Shown: positions 1 to 11,884 of the stretch, one piece after another
Numbering within the stretch: the stretch's first letter is position 1
Layout of the letters: each line of letters begins with the position of its first letter
Source of the DNA: Cryptomeria japonica
Taxonomy: Eukaryota > Streptophyta > Pinopsida > Cupressales > Cupressaceae
Length of the DNA: 64,000 nucleotides
Assembly: GCF_030272615.1 (NCBI RefSeq)
Contig: NC_081410.1
Coordinates: forward strand, 221,765,415-221,829,414
Direction: 5' to 3'
Translations under genes and position numbers: made by a program
The notes under the pieces: model-generated
Told to the model about the DNA's origin: nothing
What the model saw: only the letters and a program-made list of their open reading frames with translations
Database searches by the model: none

Positions 1-439
1 GAGAGACCAGACGAAGATAAAGGCAGTGCAAGTTCTTGTAATCCAACGACTAGCATTGCTTCACAAAAGAAAAGTGCGCAAGATATAAGCTCTGCAAAAT
101 AGCAAAAGCAACAAATACTCAGAGAAGTTATGACCCGTTGGAGCCCGTTTTTGAATTCGGTTTGTGAATTCAATTCTGAGGTGATGGCCGAAGCATGCGG
201 GGTTAATTTCTGAAATTCAATGCCAACTTGCCATATTAGAGCCCACATCAACTTGAATGTTAGCATCATTTCATCGAAGTCTATTGTAGAACAATTGGTG
301 TGGATCAGTTTTTCTTCAGGCGAATAACATGTTTTTTGTGCCTTTTCTTGATAATCTTGGTTTGATTTTAGTCATTGCTGTGTGAATTGTTTCATTAGAG
401 GTCTGTGCAAGTTTCAATTGGTATAATTGCATATTCAAG
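1..439. other. Non-coding leader upstream of a decayed ORF
   Basis: No open frame of note. The sequence runs into the ATG at 440 that opens the decayed ORF and is probably part of the same repeat. No LTR boundary or primer-binding site was recognised here. Confidence 0.4.
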
Positions 440-3164
440 ATGTCACCAAGAAGGGAGTTGACAAGAAAAGTGAATTACAAGGAAAGGAATATTTGTGATG
501 ATTTTCTGGAACAGTTAATGATGTCTAACAATGCCGAGGCCAAGGCCAAAGAATTAGTTCCAGAGAACCCTCGTTTGAGAATTGGAGATGGCCTGTATGA
601 TAAAGGTAATTGGTTAAGGGACCCAGAAATAGGGATATCAGGTTTTGGGAAGAGACATTCCCTCGCCCCTTTGAATAACATATGGGAATTGGATGTGGGG
701 AAGCTTGTTGTCCCTAGTGTATTCATGGATGTAGATTTGTTGACCCTGATTGCACAAAATTATGACCCTATAGCCAGATGTATCAGGAGTGTGAAGGGAT
801 CAACCCTGATTGAAATAAAAGATGATGAATTCAGAAATGTGTTTAAACTCAGTGAGGCCTCAAATTTGTTAGAGCCTATTGACTTTGAGTCATTAGCCCA
901 GATCTAAAAAGCAGAATGGGATCATCTTAGGAGTGGCCCATTGAAAGAATTCTTTGTTAAGATAGGAGGGTTAACAGTTGTAGGCCCTAGTACAATGGAA
1001 CCATTCTCCCTCAATTTGTTTACTCTAAGAGCTAAGTGTATGTATTGGGCACTATGTCAGATCTTTGGAGAAGATGCTGAGAAAAATATGCCAACCCATT
1101 ACATGTTGATGATTGCAGAAATTCTAAACCCCTCTCTAGCAATAACATTTGATTATGCCGCATACCTTACTAATGCAATTCATTTAGGGCTAGTAGGGAT
1201 AAAGAATGGCAAGGTAGATAGGCTGTTTGGATGGTACTCTCTTTTAGTGCACATGTTTTTGTTCAAAGGTGCTAACTATTTTGCTAAGGAAATGGACTTG
1301 GTTAAAGTGAAAGACAAGGAGAGATGCCTGCTCAACTTTGGAGCACTGTTTTATCCTAGGATAAAGAGGATGCTAGCTATCTAAAGTTTGATAGATGTTT
1401 TTCATCTTAGATTAGAATTCTTTTACGCACAGAAAACCCTAGGATTCCTAAGGCTCTCTTGGAATTCCTTAGACCTAAAGAGTTTGATGAGGGTATTAAG
1501 ATTGTTCACAATTGGGGAGATATGTATTTGTACCCTATTTCTACCATTTTCAGAGTGTATGGCTTCATAGGTACCCCCTATCTATTGCCCTATCAGGTCC
1601 CATTAAAGATAGGAATTGAAGAAGTATTGAGACAAATTGGAGGAGTACAAGAGGCAGAGCTGACCAATAGGGGTAAAGGAACCATTTTCCCAACTATCAC
1701 CATGGCCCATCATTTTGTAATTACCAAAGGTGGCTGGAAATATTTTGAAGAATTCTTTAAGCCATATAGGTCATCAGCTGTAGTTTCAAGATGTGCAAAC
1801 CCTGAGGATTTTTCAATGGCATGTTTAGAAAGAGGGAAATGCGTAAAGGTAGGCCTCACCAATTTCAGTTCCCTAAAGATTTGATTAGAAATGAATTCAG
1901 TTTGGATGAGCAGTAGCTGAGGAAAGACAAGTGGGTTGCATATAAGAGGGCTCTTGATTTCATTCATCAATTTGATAGCAGTTATGACCCTCTCTCTAGT
2001 TTCAATCCTTTTGAGGAGAAAATCAAATTCTTGGTTCTCTATTTTGAAGACCTCATGCAAACCTTGAAAGAAAAAAGGGAGGCTATAATGCAAAATGATC
2101 CTGATAAGGTTAAATTGGTCCTAGCTAAGCCTGCCTTTGCTAAGGCTATCCCACCTGGTGATTTTGTAATGCATAAGAAATCAAAGTACATTGTCATGAT
2201 GCCAGTGACAGGTGAGCCTTCCACTTCAAGAGGGAAAAGAGCAATGGAGGATGTCATTAACATCCAAGATTCTCCTAAAAGGCAAAGAGTGGGAAAGGAA
2301 GTTGAAACTGATCAACCTCAGTATTCTCCATCTCAGTCCCCTATCCACATAGCAGATGAGAAAGCAGTGGTTGAACAATTATTACAGTTAGGGAGTCTTG
2401 ATGAGATTGCCTATACCTATGAGGAGACCCAAGAAGGGATGCTAGAAGTGCCACCCAGTGCTGCAATGAATTTGACTAATGGTGAGCTAAATGGAGAAGA
2501 GTTAGACCTTATTGTTAAGCAAGCCAGTGAGGAGTTCCTGGCTGACAGTAATTTTATTACAACAGGGGATTTCATGCAATTTGTCTGGAAGAAAAACATG
2601 GAACAATTCAAGGCCAGATGTGAGCAAAGGAAGAGTGAACATTCTCTCATAGATGTAGCTTAGGTGGATGAAGAAATAAAGAAATAAATGACTGAAGAGT
2701 TTAACACTATTACTCCTGAGAAGGGAAGAGAGATGGTGTCTAAAGCTAGTGTTTTAATCCTCCCTGAATGGGATATAGCTGATGCTCTAATTCTTGAAGC
2801 AGTGAGGAAGGAAACAAAACCTATGGAAGGAGTGACCTTCAGCAAAGATAATGTTGCCTTAGACATGTGGTCGCTGAGGAAAGATAAGAACAAAAGGAGG
2901 AAAGGTGTATCAGATTCTAGTTTCCTAGGAGGCATGATTGTTAAGAGAGTCCAAGATACAGAAATTGGGCAGTTAAGGGTCCTTTGAAAAAGGCTAGAAG
3001 GAATACAACAAAAGATTGTTAGCTTTGCTTGGCCGATTGATGACGTGTTCTAGGAGTGGAAGGACAAAAATGTCAGACAAAAGGAAGTTACTCGAAAGCA
3101 GATAGAAGAGGTTGCAGCAGAACAACAAACAGAAGAGGCCGTTGATATTGAAAAAGACTTTTAA
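440..3164 (+). pseudogene. Decayed ~900-codon ORF of unknown function, probably retroelement-borne
   Basis: I do not recognise the family. A protein frame opens with ATG at 440 and runs to a TAA near 3164. It is broken by several stops (for example near 907, 1384, 1917, 2663 and 2987) and by two frameshifts, one near 1440 and one near 1860. The N-terminal part is globular and hydrophobic, the middle (about 2210-2400) is low-complexity and Ser/Pro-rich with KRQR-type basic patches, and the C-terminus is charged and rich in Lys and Glu. Most stops sit where CAG or CAA would give glutamine. It lies just upstream of the Tat-1 primer-binding-like site, so it may be an extra ORF of a Tat/Ogre-type gypsy element (a 3' ORF of an upstream copy, or an ORF inside a long LTR). 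A distant link to plant-transposon-associated domains is possible but unproven. Confidence 0.55.
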
Positions 3165-4079
3165 CTGTTTCTTGGAGAGTATCACGGTTTGTAACAGACT
3201 TTCTTAGGAATGTCCGAAGCTTGTACGCATCCATGATGTTGTAAATGGAAACCAGGACTAGTAAGAGGGGGATCACAAGAATTTTGTAAAGAAACTTTGC
3301 AAAAATATATCTGGGTTTTTCTAGTTATTACAGAGAATACTTTGAATTATGTAAGATTTTTTAAAAATAAATATCACTATACAGATCAGAAAACTTTCAA
3401 GCCTAAACCTATGTTGTCTTCTGGTGTGCTTTGAGTAATTTAATGGTTTCATTTGAGTAATGTAGGGTTATTCAACAGAAAATGGATTGTAATACAATCT
3501 TTATGGATATGTTTCTTATCTTTTCTCTTCAGGAGAGGAATTAAATACACATGAAATATCTCTGTCAGTAGATTAATTTGTTTGAAGCTTTGAATTTGAT
3601 AAACACTGTTTAGTTTAACAAGAAAGAACTCTTATATATGTCAGGTATGTATGTGGTTAATAGAAGCCAAAGTGATGAGATGTATGGGGATGTTTAATTA
3701 TGAAATCCTTGCTTAATTTAGATGACTCTTTAGCCTGGATAAGGCACTGGTATCAGTTGTAGTTTTCTTTCTACATCTCTTGAGGATCAATACTGAAAAT
3801 GAGCATAAGTTTTCCTTTATTATTTCAGTTCATGTTGAGGCGATAAAATCCACTGGTTTTTGGACACTGGTTTATTGTGGATCTCATTTAAAAGTGTTAA
3901 ATTATTCACAAAAGGTATACCCGCCTGAGCTTTGGATAAGTTCAAAGTGTAGAAGGTTCTCGAAACCTTGTCATATGTTACTCTAAGATTCTTTTTTCCC
4001 TGATCTCTTCATTTGCAGACAGAGTTATTCATTTTCTTACAGGGGATAAGAGGGAATATGAATTTGAGACTAACTAAAG
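3165..4079 (+). other. Non-coding stretch, possible LTR of the Tat-1 element
   Basis: There is no gene. A purine run (AAGAGGGGGA, about 3263-3272) resembles a polypurine tract, and a primer-binding-like site follows at 4080. That order (tract, about 0.8 kb, primer site) is what an LTR would show. I could not fix TG...CA ends, and no second copy is present in the window to confirm it. Confidence 0.3.
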
Positions 4080-4096
4080 TGGTGACTCTGCTGGGG
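4080..4096 (+). other. Primer-binding-like site of Tat-1
   Basis: TGGTGACTCTGCTGGGG closely resembles the TGGCGACTCTGCTGGGG-type primer sites seen after the 5' LTR of many plant Tat-lineage gypsy elements. The gag ATG at 4361 follows about 265 bp later, as expected. A shorter echo (GTGGTGACTCTGACAAATA) occurs near 4291. The tRNA is not assigned. Confidence 0.5.
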
Positions 4097-4360
4097 TGAG
4101 TCATAGTGTGTATCTATGTCACAAATTGGTGCCTGAATTAGTTCAGAAGTTGTTCGGATATCTGTGTTGTGGAAAATTGCCTGATCTCTGATTTGTGTTA
4201 TCTGTCTCTTTGAAAATCTTCGTGTTTTTTGTTTTAAAAATTGGCAAGTTTTTTGTCCAAAGCTTGTTTTCTTATTTCCCATAATCATTGTGGGTGGTGA
4301 CTCTGACAAATATAACGAGTCCTTTTAAATAAGTGAAATTCTTCTTAGAAAACAAGTATA

Positions 4361-5898
4361 ATGCAGAGAGGAAGAAACACCAAGTCTTTCATGAAGAAGC
4401 ATCCTCATGAGACATTGCAAGAGGGATTACTTGAACAATCACAGAGAGGCTAGAAAAGATCAGTTGTACATGAGCCATCTAATGCTGCTTGGGTACAGAA
4501 GAGTATCAATACGGGTAAGTCATCTGAGAGACCCATCTATGCAAATTCAAATTCTTCTTCCCGTGAATCTGAGCGTGATATTTTAGTTTTCCATTCTGGT
4601 TTGTTTGGGAATATTGAAGATGTCCAAGTTTCAAATCAGGGGATCTCCCATGCTAGTTTTTCTAGGAAAGATAGAACTAGTTCAAACATTAAGAGAGATT
4701 TTGTACCTAGGACAATTGATGGGAACATCAGTTTAATTAATATTGACCAAGTCAATATATTAGACTCTGAAGAAATCTTCCCTGAGGATGATAAGGTATC
4801 CCAGGAAATTGAAGTCTTGAACAGGAGAGTCCATCATTTAATTTCCTTAAGAACACAAAAGGAAGTAGATAAAGAGAGAGAGGTGAAAGCGAAATTGATG
4901 GAGAGAGACAGGGTTTTAAGACAAATTGCTGACCTTGAGCTATTTACCCAAGAAAAGGAAAAGAGTGAGGACAAAGGTCTAGTGATTAGAGAAATCCTAG
5001 TTCCCAAGACCAAACCTGCATACAAGTTGATAGTGCAACCAAATAGGGAAGTCCTTAGTGACCCACAACCTATTAGAGATAATGTTGACAAAGGAAGGTA
5101 GAAATGCATGGAAGGTGGGTCTGGATCTAAGACTACAGTGGAGATCTCTCACATGCTATCAGCACATGAAAGAGAGATGGAAAGGATGAGGAGACATAAA
5201 GAAGATTTGCAAATGGAGTTAGAGAAAGCTGAATTAGAAGCAGCCAACCAAGAAGTTAAGAGAAAGATTAGCTATCTGAAGGCTCCTCCTATCATGTTTC
5301 CCTCAGTAGACCTAAATAAACTTGTTCCTCAACAAACTTCACTCCCTCCAGTTAAAATTCAAACAACCTTGCCTATTAGCACTACCACAACCAATCAATC
5401 CCCTTTTACTAACGAAGGTAACGAGATCTCTCTGACTCAAAGCCCTAATGCAAGAATGAACATGGGAAACAACCTTGCTGCTAACAAATTCCAGAGAAGA
5501 CCTATTAATCTAGAACTTTATAGACAGCTATTTTTTGATGGAATCCCAAGGTACCCTAACCATGTTCCTACCGAATTGAGGGATAGACTTCACAAATTTG
5601 TTGGGAATAATGCAATCAGTGCAGAAGAGAACTTAAACTCTTTTGGTGACTTGATAAATGATTATGAAATTGTTTGTGCAATCTCTAGTAGATGATGCAA
5701 GGGACTGGTATAGAGGTCTCCCTATGAATAACATTGGGTCTTCGGAAGATTTTAAAAATTGCTTTCAAGAACAATATGGTGACAAGAATAATGTGAGATT
5801 CATGCTCAATGAGTTCAACAATATCAAAAAGTCTGACAATGAAATTGTCATAGATTTTAATGCCAAATTTCAGAAAGCAATGCATAGGCTATATGAGG
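4361..5898 (+). pseudogene. Tat-1 gypsy gag, 5' part (interrupted by Tat-2)
   Basis: A frame opens with ATG at 4361 and encodes a gag-like protein. A charged, coiled-coil-prone region rich in Glu, Lys and Arg (about 4790-5260) leads to a Retrotrans_gag-type segment with the landmark DDARDWYRGLP (about 5688-5720) and FQEQYGDK. Stops occur near 4450 and 5101, and a frameshift lies around 5670-5690. The frame reaches LYE at 5898, where Tat-2 is inserted. After removing Tat-2 and one duplicated target site, the same frame continues at 16122 (VMRLDDN), so the interruption is clean. Gag would form the particle that packages the element RNA. The copy is dead. Confidence 0.8.
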
Positions 5899-7472
5899 TG
5901 TAGACACCTAAAAATGGTCAATGCTTGCGGAATCATACTTTAACATTTACGCATTGCCTTATTTTAAGGTTTTTGCGTTGCATTAACATTTCTCCTATGT
6001 CATGCACTTGGTTTTTATCATTTGCGAGCATCGAGTCCTTCTTCTGCATTCTTCATCTGTCTCACTTTCGAATTTGGTCTTGTCGACAACAATATTTGTC
6101 ATGATTTTGGTCGATCTTATCTTGTCGCATCAATGTGCATGCTCATTTGTCATCATTTTGGACATCGTCAATCCTAATTAGGGTTTTGTCCTCCTATCAA
6201 TCTTGTCATCTTGCGATCAATTTGTCATCAATCGTTGTCATTTTCAATCTTGTCATCTGGCAATCAATTTGTCATCGATCCTTGTCTTCTTGTCAATTTT
6301 GTCATTTTGTGATCGATTTGTCATCGATCGTCGTCTTTCTCAATTTGGATCAATTAGTCATTGTCCCTCATCAATTGGCACATTTATCAATCACATCGTT
6401 TGTCAGCATTGGTCTTTTATCAAGTCAGAATCATGATCAAATCGAATCGATATCAATTATCCTTCATCAAGACCTAATTGTCATTCTTGCATTTTCTAAT
6501 TCATCTTTTAGGGTTTCATGATTTTATTCATTTAACCCTGTTTGACATTTCCCCCTCTAGGTTAAATAATTTATTTATTTATCCTAGGTCTTTGTGTCAC
6601 AATTAAATGTTTAATTTAATTGGCTAACTAATTATTCTTCTTTTTGTGAATTAATTAATAAATGACAAATTATTAATTGATTTACCTAATTTTTCATCAA
6701 TTTCTAAATTCCCTCTTTGTGAATTGATTAATAAATGAAAAATTATTAATTAATTCACTAAATTCCTAATTTCCTCATTTTCTAATTTCCTAATTCCTAT
6801 TTTCCTCATTTACTAATTTCTTAAATTCCTATTTTCCAATTTTCTAATTTTCCTAATTTCTAATTCAATTTCCTCCTATTTTTCTCCTAATTTCATGGGA
6901 ATGACATTTCAATTTGTCATAATTTGTCATAATTGACAATCAATCAATTTTGACATAGAAAGTTGTCATAATTTTGTCATGAATTATCAATCAATCAATT
7001 TTGCATAGAAAGTGCAAATTTGTCATAATTGACATTTTTGATTTGCAATTTCCATTTGAATCTCTTCATGCTAATTTGATCTTTTCTCCAATTTATCTAT
7101 AAATTGGATGAATTTCTTCAATCAAGACTAATCACATTATCAATTAATCACTTTTTTGAATCATTTTGTTGAATCAATCACTCTTCGAGTATTCTTGAGC
7201 AATCATCTTGTCTACTTGCTTTCATATCATGATCATGCACTAGTAGGTGAGATCTACAACAAAGCTATTTGAAGGAGAAAGAAGGACAATGGAGCCGCAT
7301 GAAGGAGATATTCAGATCTGCATTTGGTTTGCTTAGTTTTTAATCTTGAATGTCTTGTTTTCATGTCTTTATTGAGTGTGTTAGGATTGATCATTGCATT
7401 TGAGCTTTCGTGATTGAGCTAGATTACTAATAATTGATATTTGCTTTGATGATTTCCGATTTCCTAGCTACA
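5899..7472 (+). repeat. Tat-2 5' LTR
   Basis: A 1574-bp LTR with TG...CA ends. The first 700 bp are rich in TTGTCAT and CGATC motifs, and the middle is AT-rich with many AATTTCCTAATT-like repeats. Short open stretches inside (for example 6135-6521) are simple-sequence translations, not genes. The 3' LTR copy has one extra TTTGTCATAA unit. Confidence 0.92.
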
Positions 7473-7741
7473 TTAATTGGTGAACCTGATGTGAACCAAC
7501 CACTTAACCATGCTTTTGAGTTGATTTTCAGGTGAAAAACCCAAGAAATAGGGTAGTGCAGGGTTTTCTGGGAACTTCTGCGCCTGTGTCAAGCATTCTG
7601 CACCTGTGTCAAGACTTCTGCGCCTGTGTAGGGATAGAAACAGAGGTAAAAGGCAGTGTTTGTCACTTGCAAATTGTTTTCTTTTGCATTCTATTTCTTT
7701 TTTTTTGGTTTTGTTGGTACTGATTCTCTGTGCTTAGCAGA
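7473..7741 (+). other. Tat-2 leader with CTGCGCCTGTGTCAAG repeats
   Basis: Downstream of the LTR is a leader starting TTAATTGGTGAACC; no clear tRNA match was assigned for priming. At about 7573-7632 there are three imperfect direct copies of a TTCTGCGCCTGTGTCAAG-like unit. Related units, including inverted ones, recur near the 3' end of the element (13880-14010). No coding sequence precedes the RNase H frame at 7742. Confidence 0.5.
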
Positions 7742-8500
7742 GCAGCTTTGACGGGTCGCCTAGCAAAATGGGTTATGATCCTCAGTGAATTTGATATTGA
7801 GTATATGGAGCAAAAGGCGATAAAAGGACAAGTCATTGTAGATCAACTTGCAGAGGCTCCTATTTATGATGATCATCCCATGTTGATCGTTTTTCCAGAT
7901 GAATCAGTCTTGTCTCTCACATCTTCTAATGAATGGAAGCTATACTTTGATGGATCCCATACCAAGTTCGGGTCTGGAGCAGGCATCTTGTTTGTCACCC
8001 CTCAAGGTGATGCTATTCCCAAGTCCTACAGAATAACTTTTCATTGTACCAATAACATTGCAGAGTATGAAGCACTGGTCACAGGACTCCGAGTAGCAGT
8101 CCACTAGAATATCACACATTTGCAAGTCTATGGAGATTCTCAATTAGTCATCCGACAAGTGAATGATGACTACGAAACAAAAGATGAAAAACTTATTCCC
8201 TATAAGAATATGGTAGACTTCTTCAAGACAAAATTCACGGCTATCCATTTCAATCAAGTTCCAAGAATGCAAAACAAGTCGGCGGATGCGATGGCTACGA
8301 TTGCTTCCATGTTGAATATGCCCCACAATATGGACAAATGTGAATTTTTGGTTGAACAGTTGCTTGTCCCTTCTTTTGACATTCCGACAGCAGATGTGAT
8401 GTGCATTCTTGTTGGTCCCAACTCCCCATGGTACAAAGATGTATATCAATATTTGAAATCCCAAACCTTACCACCTAACCTTTCCACTAACCAACGCTGA
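7730..8500 (+). pseudogene. Tat-2 pol: end of RNase H1 plus archaeal-type RNase H
   Basis: The frame starts inside pol. The opening GRLAKWVMILSEFDIEY is the C-terminal end of the RT-linked RNase H. A second, archaeal-type RNase H follows, with LYFDGS (about 7949), NNIAEYEALVTGL (about 8050-8095), YGDSQLVI (about 8129) and a late KSADAMA. These carry the expected D, E, D and D residues. This enzyme would remove RNA from RNA-DNA hybrids in reverse transcription. In-frame stops are TAG at 8105 and TGA at 8498, with no frameshift. The RT itself is absent, so the frame is a remnant of a larger polyprotein and continues into integrase. Confidence 0.88.
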
Positions 8501-9682
8501 GCCTTCATCCGACAGACACCCAAATATGTCATCATCACCGACACCCTTTACCATCGTTCCTTTGACCATACCCTCCTCAGGTGTTTGGATTCTGACGAAG
8601 CACAAATGGCTTTACACAAGGTTCACGATGGTATATGTGGGGGCCATTTCAATGGTCTGAGCTTAGCTAAAAAGTTGATTCATGTTGGGTATTATTGGCC
8701 CAATCTGGAAAAGGATGTTCATGATTTTGTTAAGAAGTGCTACAAATGCCAGATCCATGGAAACTATATTCATGCACCAGCCCAGGAGCTTCATTCTGTC
8801 ATATCTCCGTGGCCCTTTTCTCAATGGGGATTGGATCTTATTGGCAAGATTCAACCGACATCTGCAAATGGACAAAAGTTTATCATTATTGCCACAGAGT
8901 ATTTTACAAAATGGATCGAGGCTATCCCCATGACCTATATCACTGGTGTGCAAATTTCAAAATTCCTATTGAATTATATCATATGCCGGTATGGGGTTCC
9001 CCTTGCCATAGTAACAGATAATGGTCGCTCCTTCAAGAATAAAGATGTCAAGGAACTCTGTGAAAAGTTTCATATCCAACACCGTTTCTCCAGTCCATAC
9101 TATCCACAGGGGAATGGTCAAGCCGAAGCATCAAATAAAACCATTATCAAGATCCTGAAAAAGGTTGTCAATGACGGTGGTCGAGATTGGCATGTACAGT
9201 TGAATCCAACACTATGGGCCTATTGCACTTCTATCCGCACACCTACTGGCGCAACACCTTATTCCTTGGTGTATGGTGCGGAAGCCATTTTACCCTTAGA
9301 AGTGGAGATTCCTTCCTTGTGTGTTTCCTTGCAACATCTGATTGATGATGAGATGCACAAAGTCTCTCAGTTGCATTAGCTTGAGATGTTAGATGAGAAA
9401 CGTCAGACAACCCTGACACATTTGCAAGCATATCAAAACCGTCTCCGTTGCTCTTATAATAAGAAGGTCAAAGGGTGACACTTTGAAGTGGGAGATCTGG
9501 TTTTAAAGGCAAACCCTAAGAATGCACAGTCTACTGACATCATCAAAGGCAAGTTTGAACCTAATTGGGTTGGGCCTTTCATAGTGACTGCAGCCTATGG
9601 CTCGGGGGCATATCAACTTGCCACTCCAGAAGGTGAACCTTTATCTGATCCTGTCAATAACATGCACCTTCGCAAGTACTAG
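8501..9682 (+). pseudogene. Tat-2 integrase
   Basis: Same frame as the RNase H. There is an HHCC zinc-binding region (HDGICGGHFNG, then CYKCQIHG, about 8626-8760) and a catalytic core with WGLDLIGKI (about 8826), VTDNGRSF (about 9014) and the NGQAEASNKTI segment holding the catalytic Glu (about 9113-9145). A C-terminal GDLVLKA...GPFIV...YGSGAYQL segment follows and ends LRKY at 9682. The stops at 9377 (TAG) and 9476 (TGA) are consistent with point mutation, and there is no frameshift. The protein would insert the cDNA into chromosomes. It is the most complete coding part of Tat-2, but not functional as read. Confidence 0.9.
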
Positions 9683-11884
9683 GCATAATTTTCTATTAGC
9701 ACTTCTTCAAGTATGATCCTGAAAAAATACAAAAAAAAGTGAAAAAAGCAAAAAAATACAAAAAAAGTGAAAAAAAAAAAATACAAAAAAAGTGAAAAAA
9801 GAAAAGAGAAAACGAGCAAAAAAATAAAGAAAAATAATTCATCCATTGGTGAAAACCTAGCAAACAGGCGCCTTGGGCAAGTACCGTGATGAAAACCTGG
9901 CAAACAGGCGTCATGCGTAATCTATGAACTTCTTGCACACCACACTTGGGGATAGGTTTTATCCTATCATATCCTTTTGTCCTTCATTGTTCCACTATCC
10001 TATCGAACCCCTATCATTACCCCTCCATTATCCTATTGTCCCTCATGTCCATTTCCTCTTTCCACCTTTGATCTTGACAAGGCTGAGGATCTTCATGAGC
10101 ATCATGCATCTTGTTTGCAGCTTTTAGTCCATCATAGCTTTTGGTCTTTATCCATTTTCTTATTATAACCTTTCATCCATATTCCCTATCTTATTGCAAC
10201 TTTCTGCCACTATCCTGTATCCTATCCCAACCTTCAGTCCATGTCCCTTATCCATTCTTGGTCTTGCTTATCCTATCCATATCTTATCACTATCCATACA
10301 CTCTTTTTCATTCCTTGATCTTGATCTGACATAAGGACGCAAAATTTAAACATAGTTTCAAAAACCTCTTGACATATCCCTCATGCCATGTCACTGCTTT
10401 ACATTGTCATATCCAATCTCTTGTCCCATCACGCCATAGCCCTTGAAAATTGCATCCGCATTGTCTCCATAATAAAAGGCCTTTGTCTTCCCTCTATCCA
10501 CCAACATTTCAGCAAGCCTGTTTATTCACCTGTCATATTCCTTGCCTTGCTAGACACTGGGGGAAAAATCATAAAAAATGAAAAATGTCTTGAAATAATC
10601 CAAAAACATAAAAAAAAAAAAAATCATGTGTTCATTTTCAGCTAAAATGAAAAAATCCAAAAAAATCAAATAATGTCCTGAAAAAATCATAAAAATTGAA
10701 AAATGTCCTGAAAAAAAAAAATCATAAAAATTGAAAAATGTCCTGAAAAAAATCCCTAAAAAGTCAAATAAAGTCCTGAAAAAATGAACAAAAAAAATAA
10801 AAATTTCAAAACATTAAAATCCAAAGACAAGCATTTTGCAATAAATATCCCTTTTGTGCATAAGACAAATCACTGAGCATCCCTCCAACGATACTCGCAA
10901 TCACATATTGTGCTTTAATGGAATCATGCGTTAATAGATGAACTTTTGCAATCAAACCAGACATTCAAACTGATCAAAATTGTCACTCACTCAACCTCAA
11001 AATCATTTGTCCTTGTCTCCACTATCATGGGTCTTATACAGGGTGTGGTATACTCGAAACCATACCGTGTCCTGTCTTAGATGGGGTACCGCATGTCGTG
11101 AAACTAGACAACATGATCGTCCTATCAGCACTTTCAACTTTTGACAATGAAGATCAAGATGTTTGTTTGATTTGTTGGAATTTGTGCATCTTATCTTTTT
11201 ATTGATTTCTCTTCGATCATGTTCCTATGTTGCTCGATGATGTCACTGAGTGATTTAGAGTGACCGGGATGGTTCATGGTCCCTTTCTTTTTTGTTGTGA
11301 TTGCTATTTGTCTGCAATGTGTCTGTCTTTTGCAAAAAGGTTTGCATTTTAGCACTGGCCTTCAATGCCATGATGCTACGCATCTGCTTTGCTACATTAA
11401 AATAAAGGTTCTCACCTACAAAGTGCATTAGTGAAAGCAAGTTTTTCTTCGCCTCTAACTGTCCTCTGTCTCATTTCTTCTTACTAACATTTCTTTCGTT
11501 AGTTTGGGCAATCAGTCTGGTTTAGTGCTCCGATCTCCAAAAACATATGTTGCATCCTGCATTCATTAGTTAGTACATTTGCATTACATCACGCATCACA
11601 TCACGCATTTTATCCATTTCATATTATAAATGCATCAAAAACAGATAAAAAAATACATCCATACATGTTCCACAATGGTACATAAACAATGCATAAGTCA
11701 TCCATACATGGAAAATAACATCAGTCATAACACATTGCATTCCATCATATCGATGCATATCATATCATATATCCAAATAATGTCGGAGTATAAAAATTGG
11801 ACTGTCTGTCCTAAGTATGGCCCGCAGGCTGACTACATAATATCAAACTACATCTGTCTCTGTCCTAAGGAGCACATGCCTCTG
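9683..11884 (+). other. Tat-2 non-coding 3' region with A-rich tracts
   Basis: There is no convincing gene. It begins with adenine-rich simple sequence (9721-9838, and again 10563-10830, with repeated CCTGAAAAAATCATAAAAATTG-like units of about 40 bp). Two copies of TGAAAACCTRGCAAACAGGCG lie at about 9850 and 9890. Pyrimidine-rich sequence follows (9950-10330), then unremarkable spacer to the end of the antisense ORF. Long 3' non-coding regions with short repeats are usual for Tat elements. Confidence 0.6.

Noticed and set aside
6135-6521. 128-codon ORF in the Tat-2 LTR, repeated at 14769-15155
   Set aside because: It is a translation of TTGTCAT/CGATC simple repeats, present in both LTRs, with no protein-like composition.
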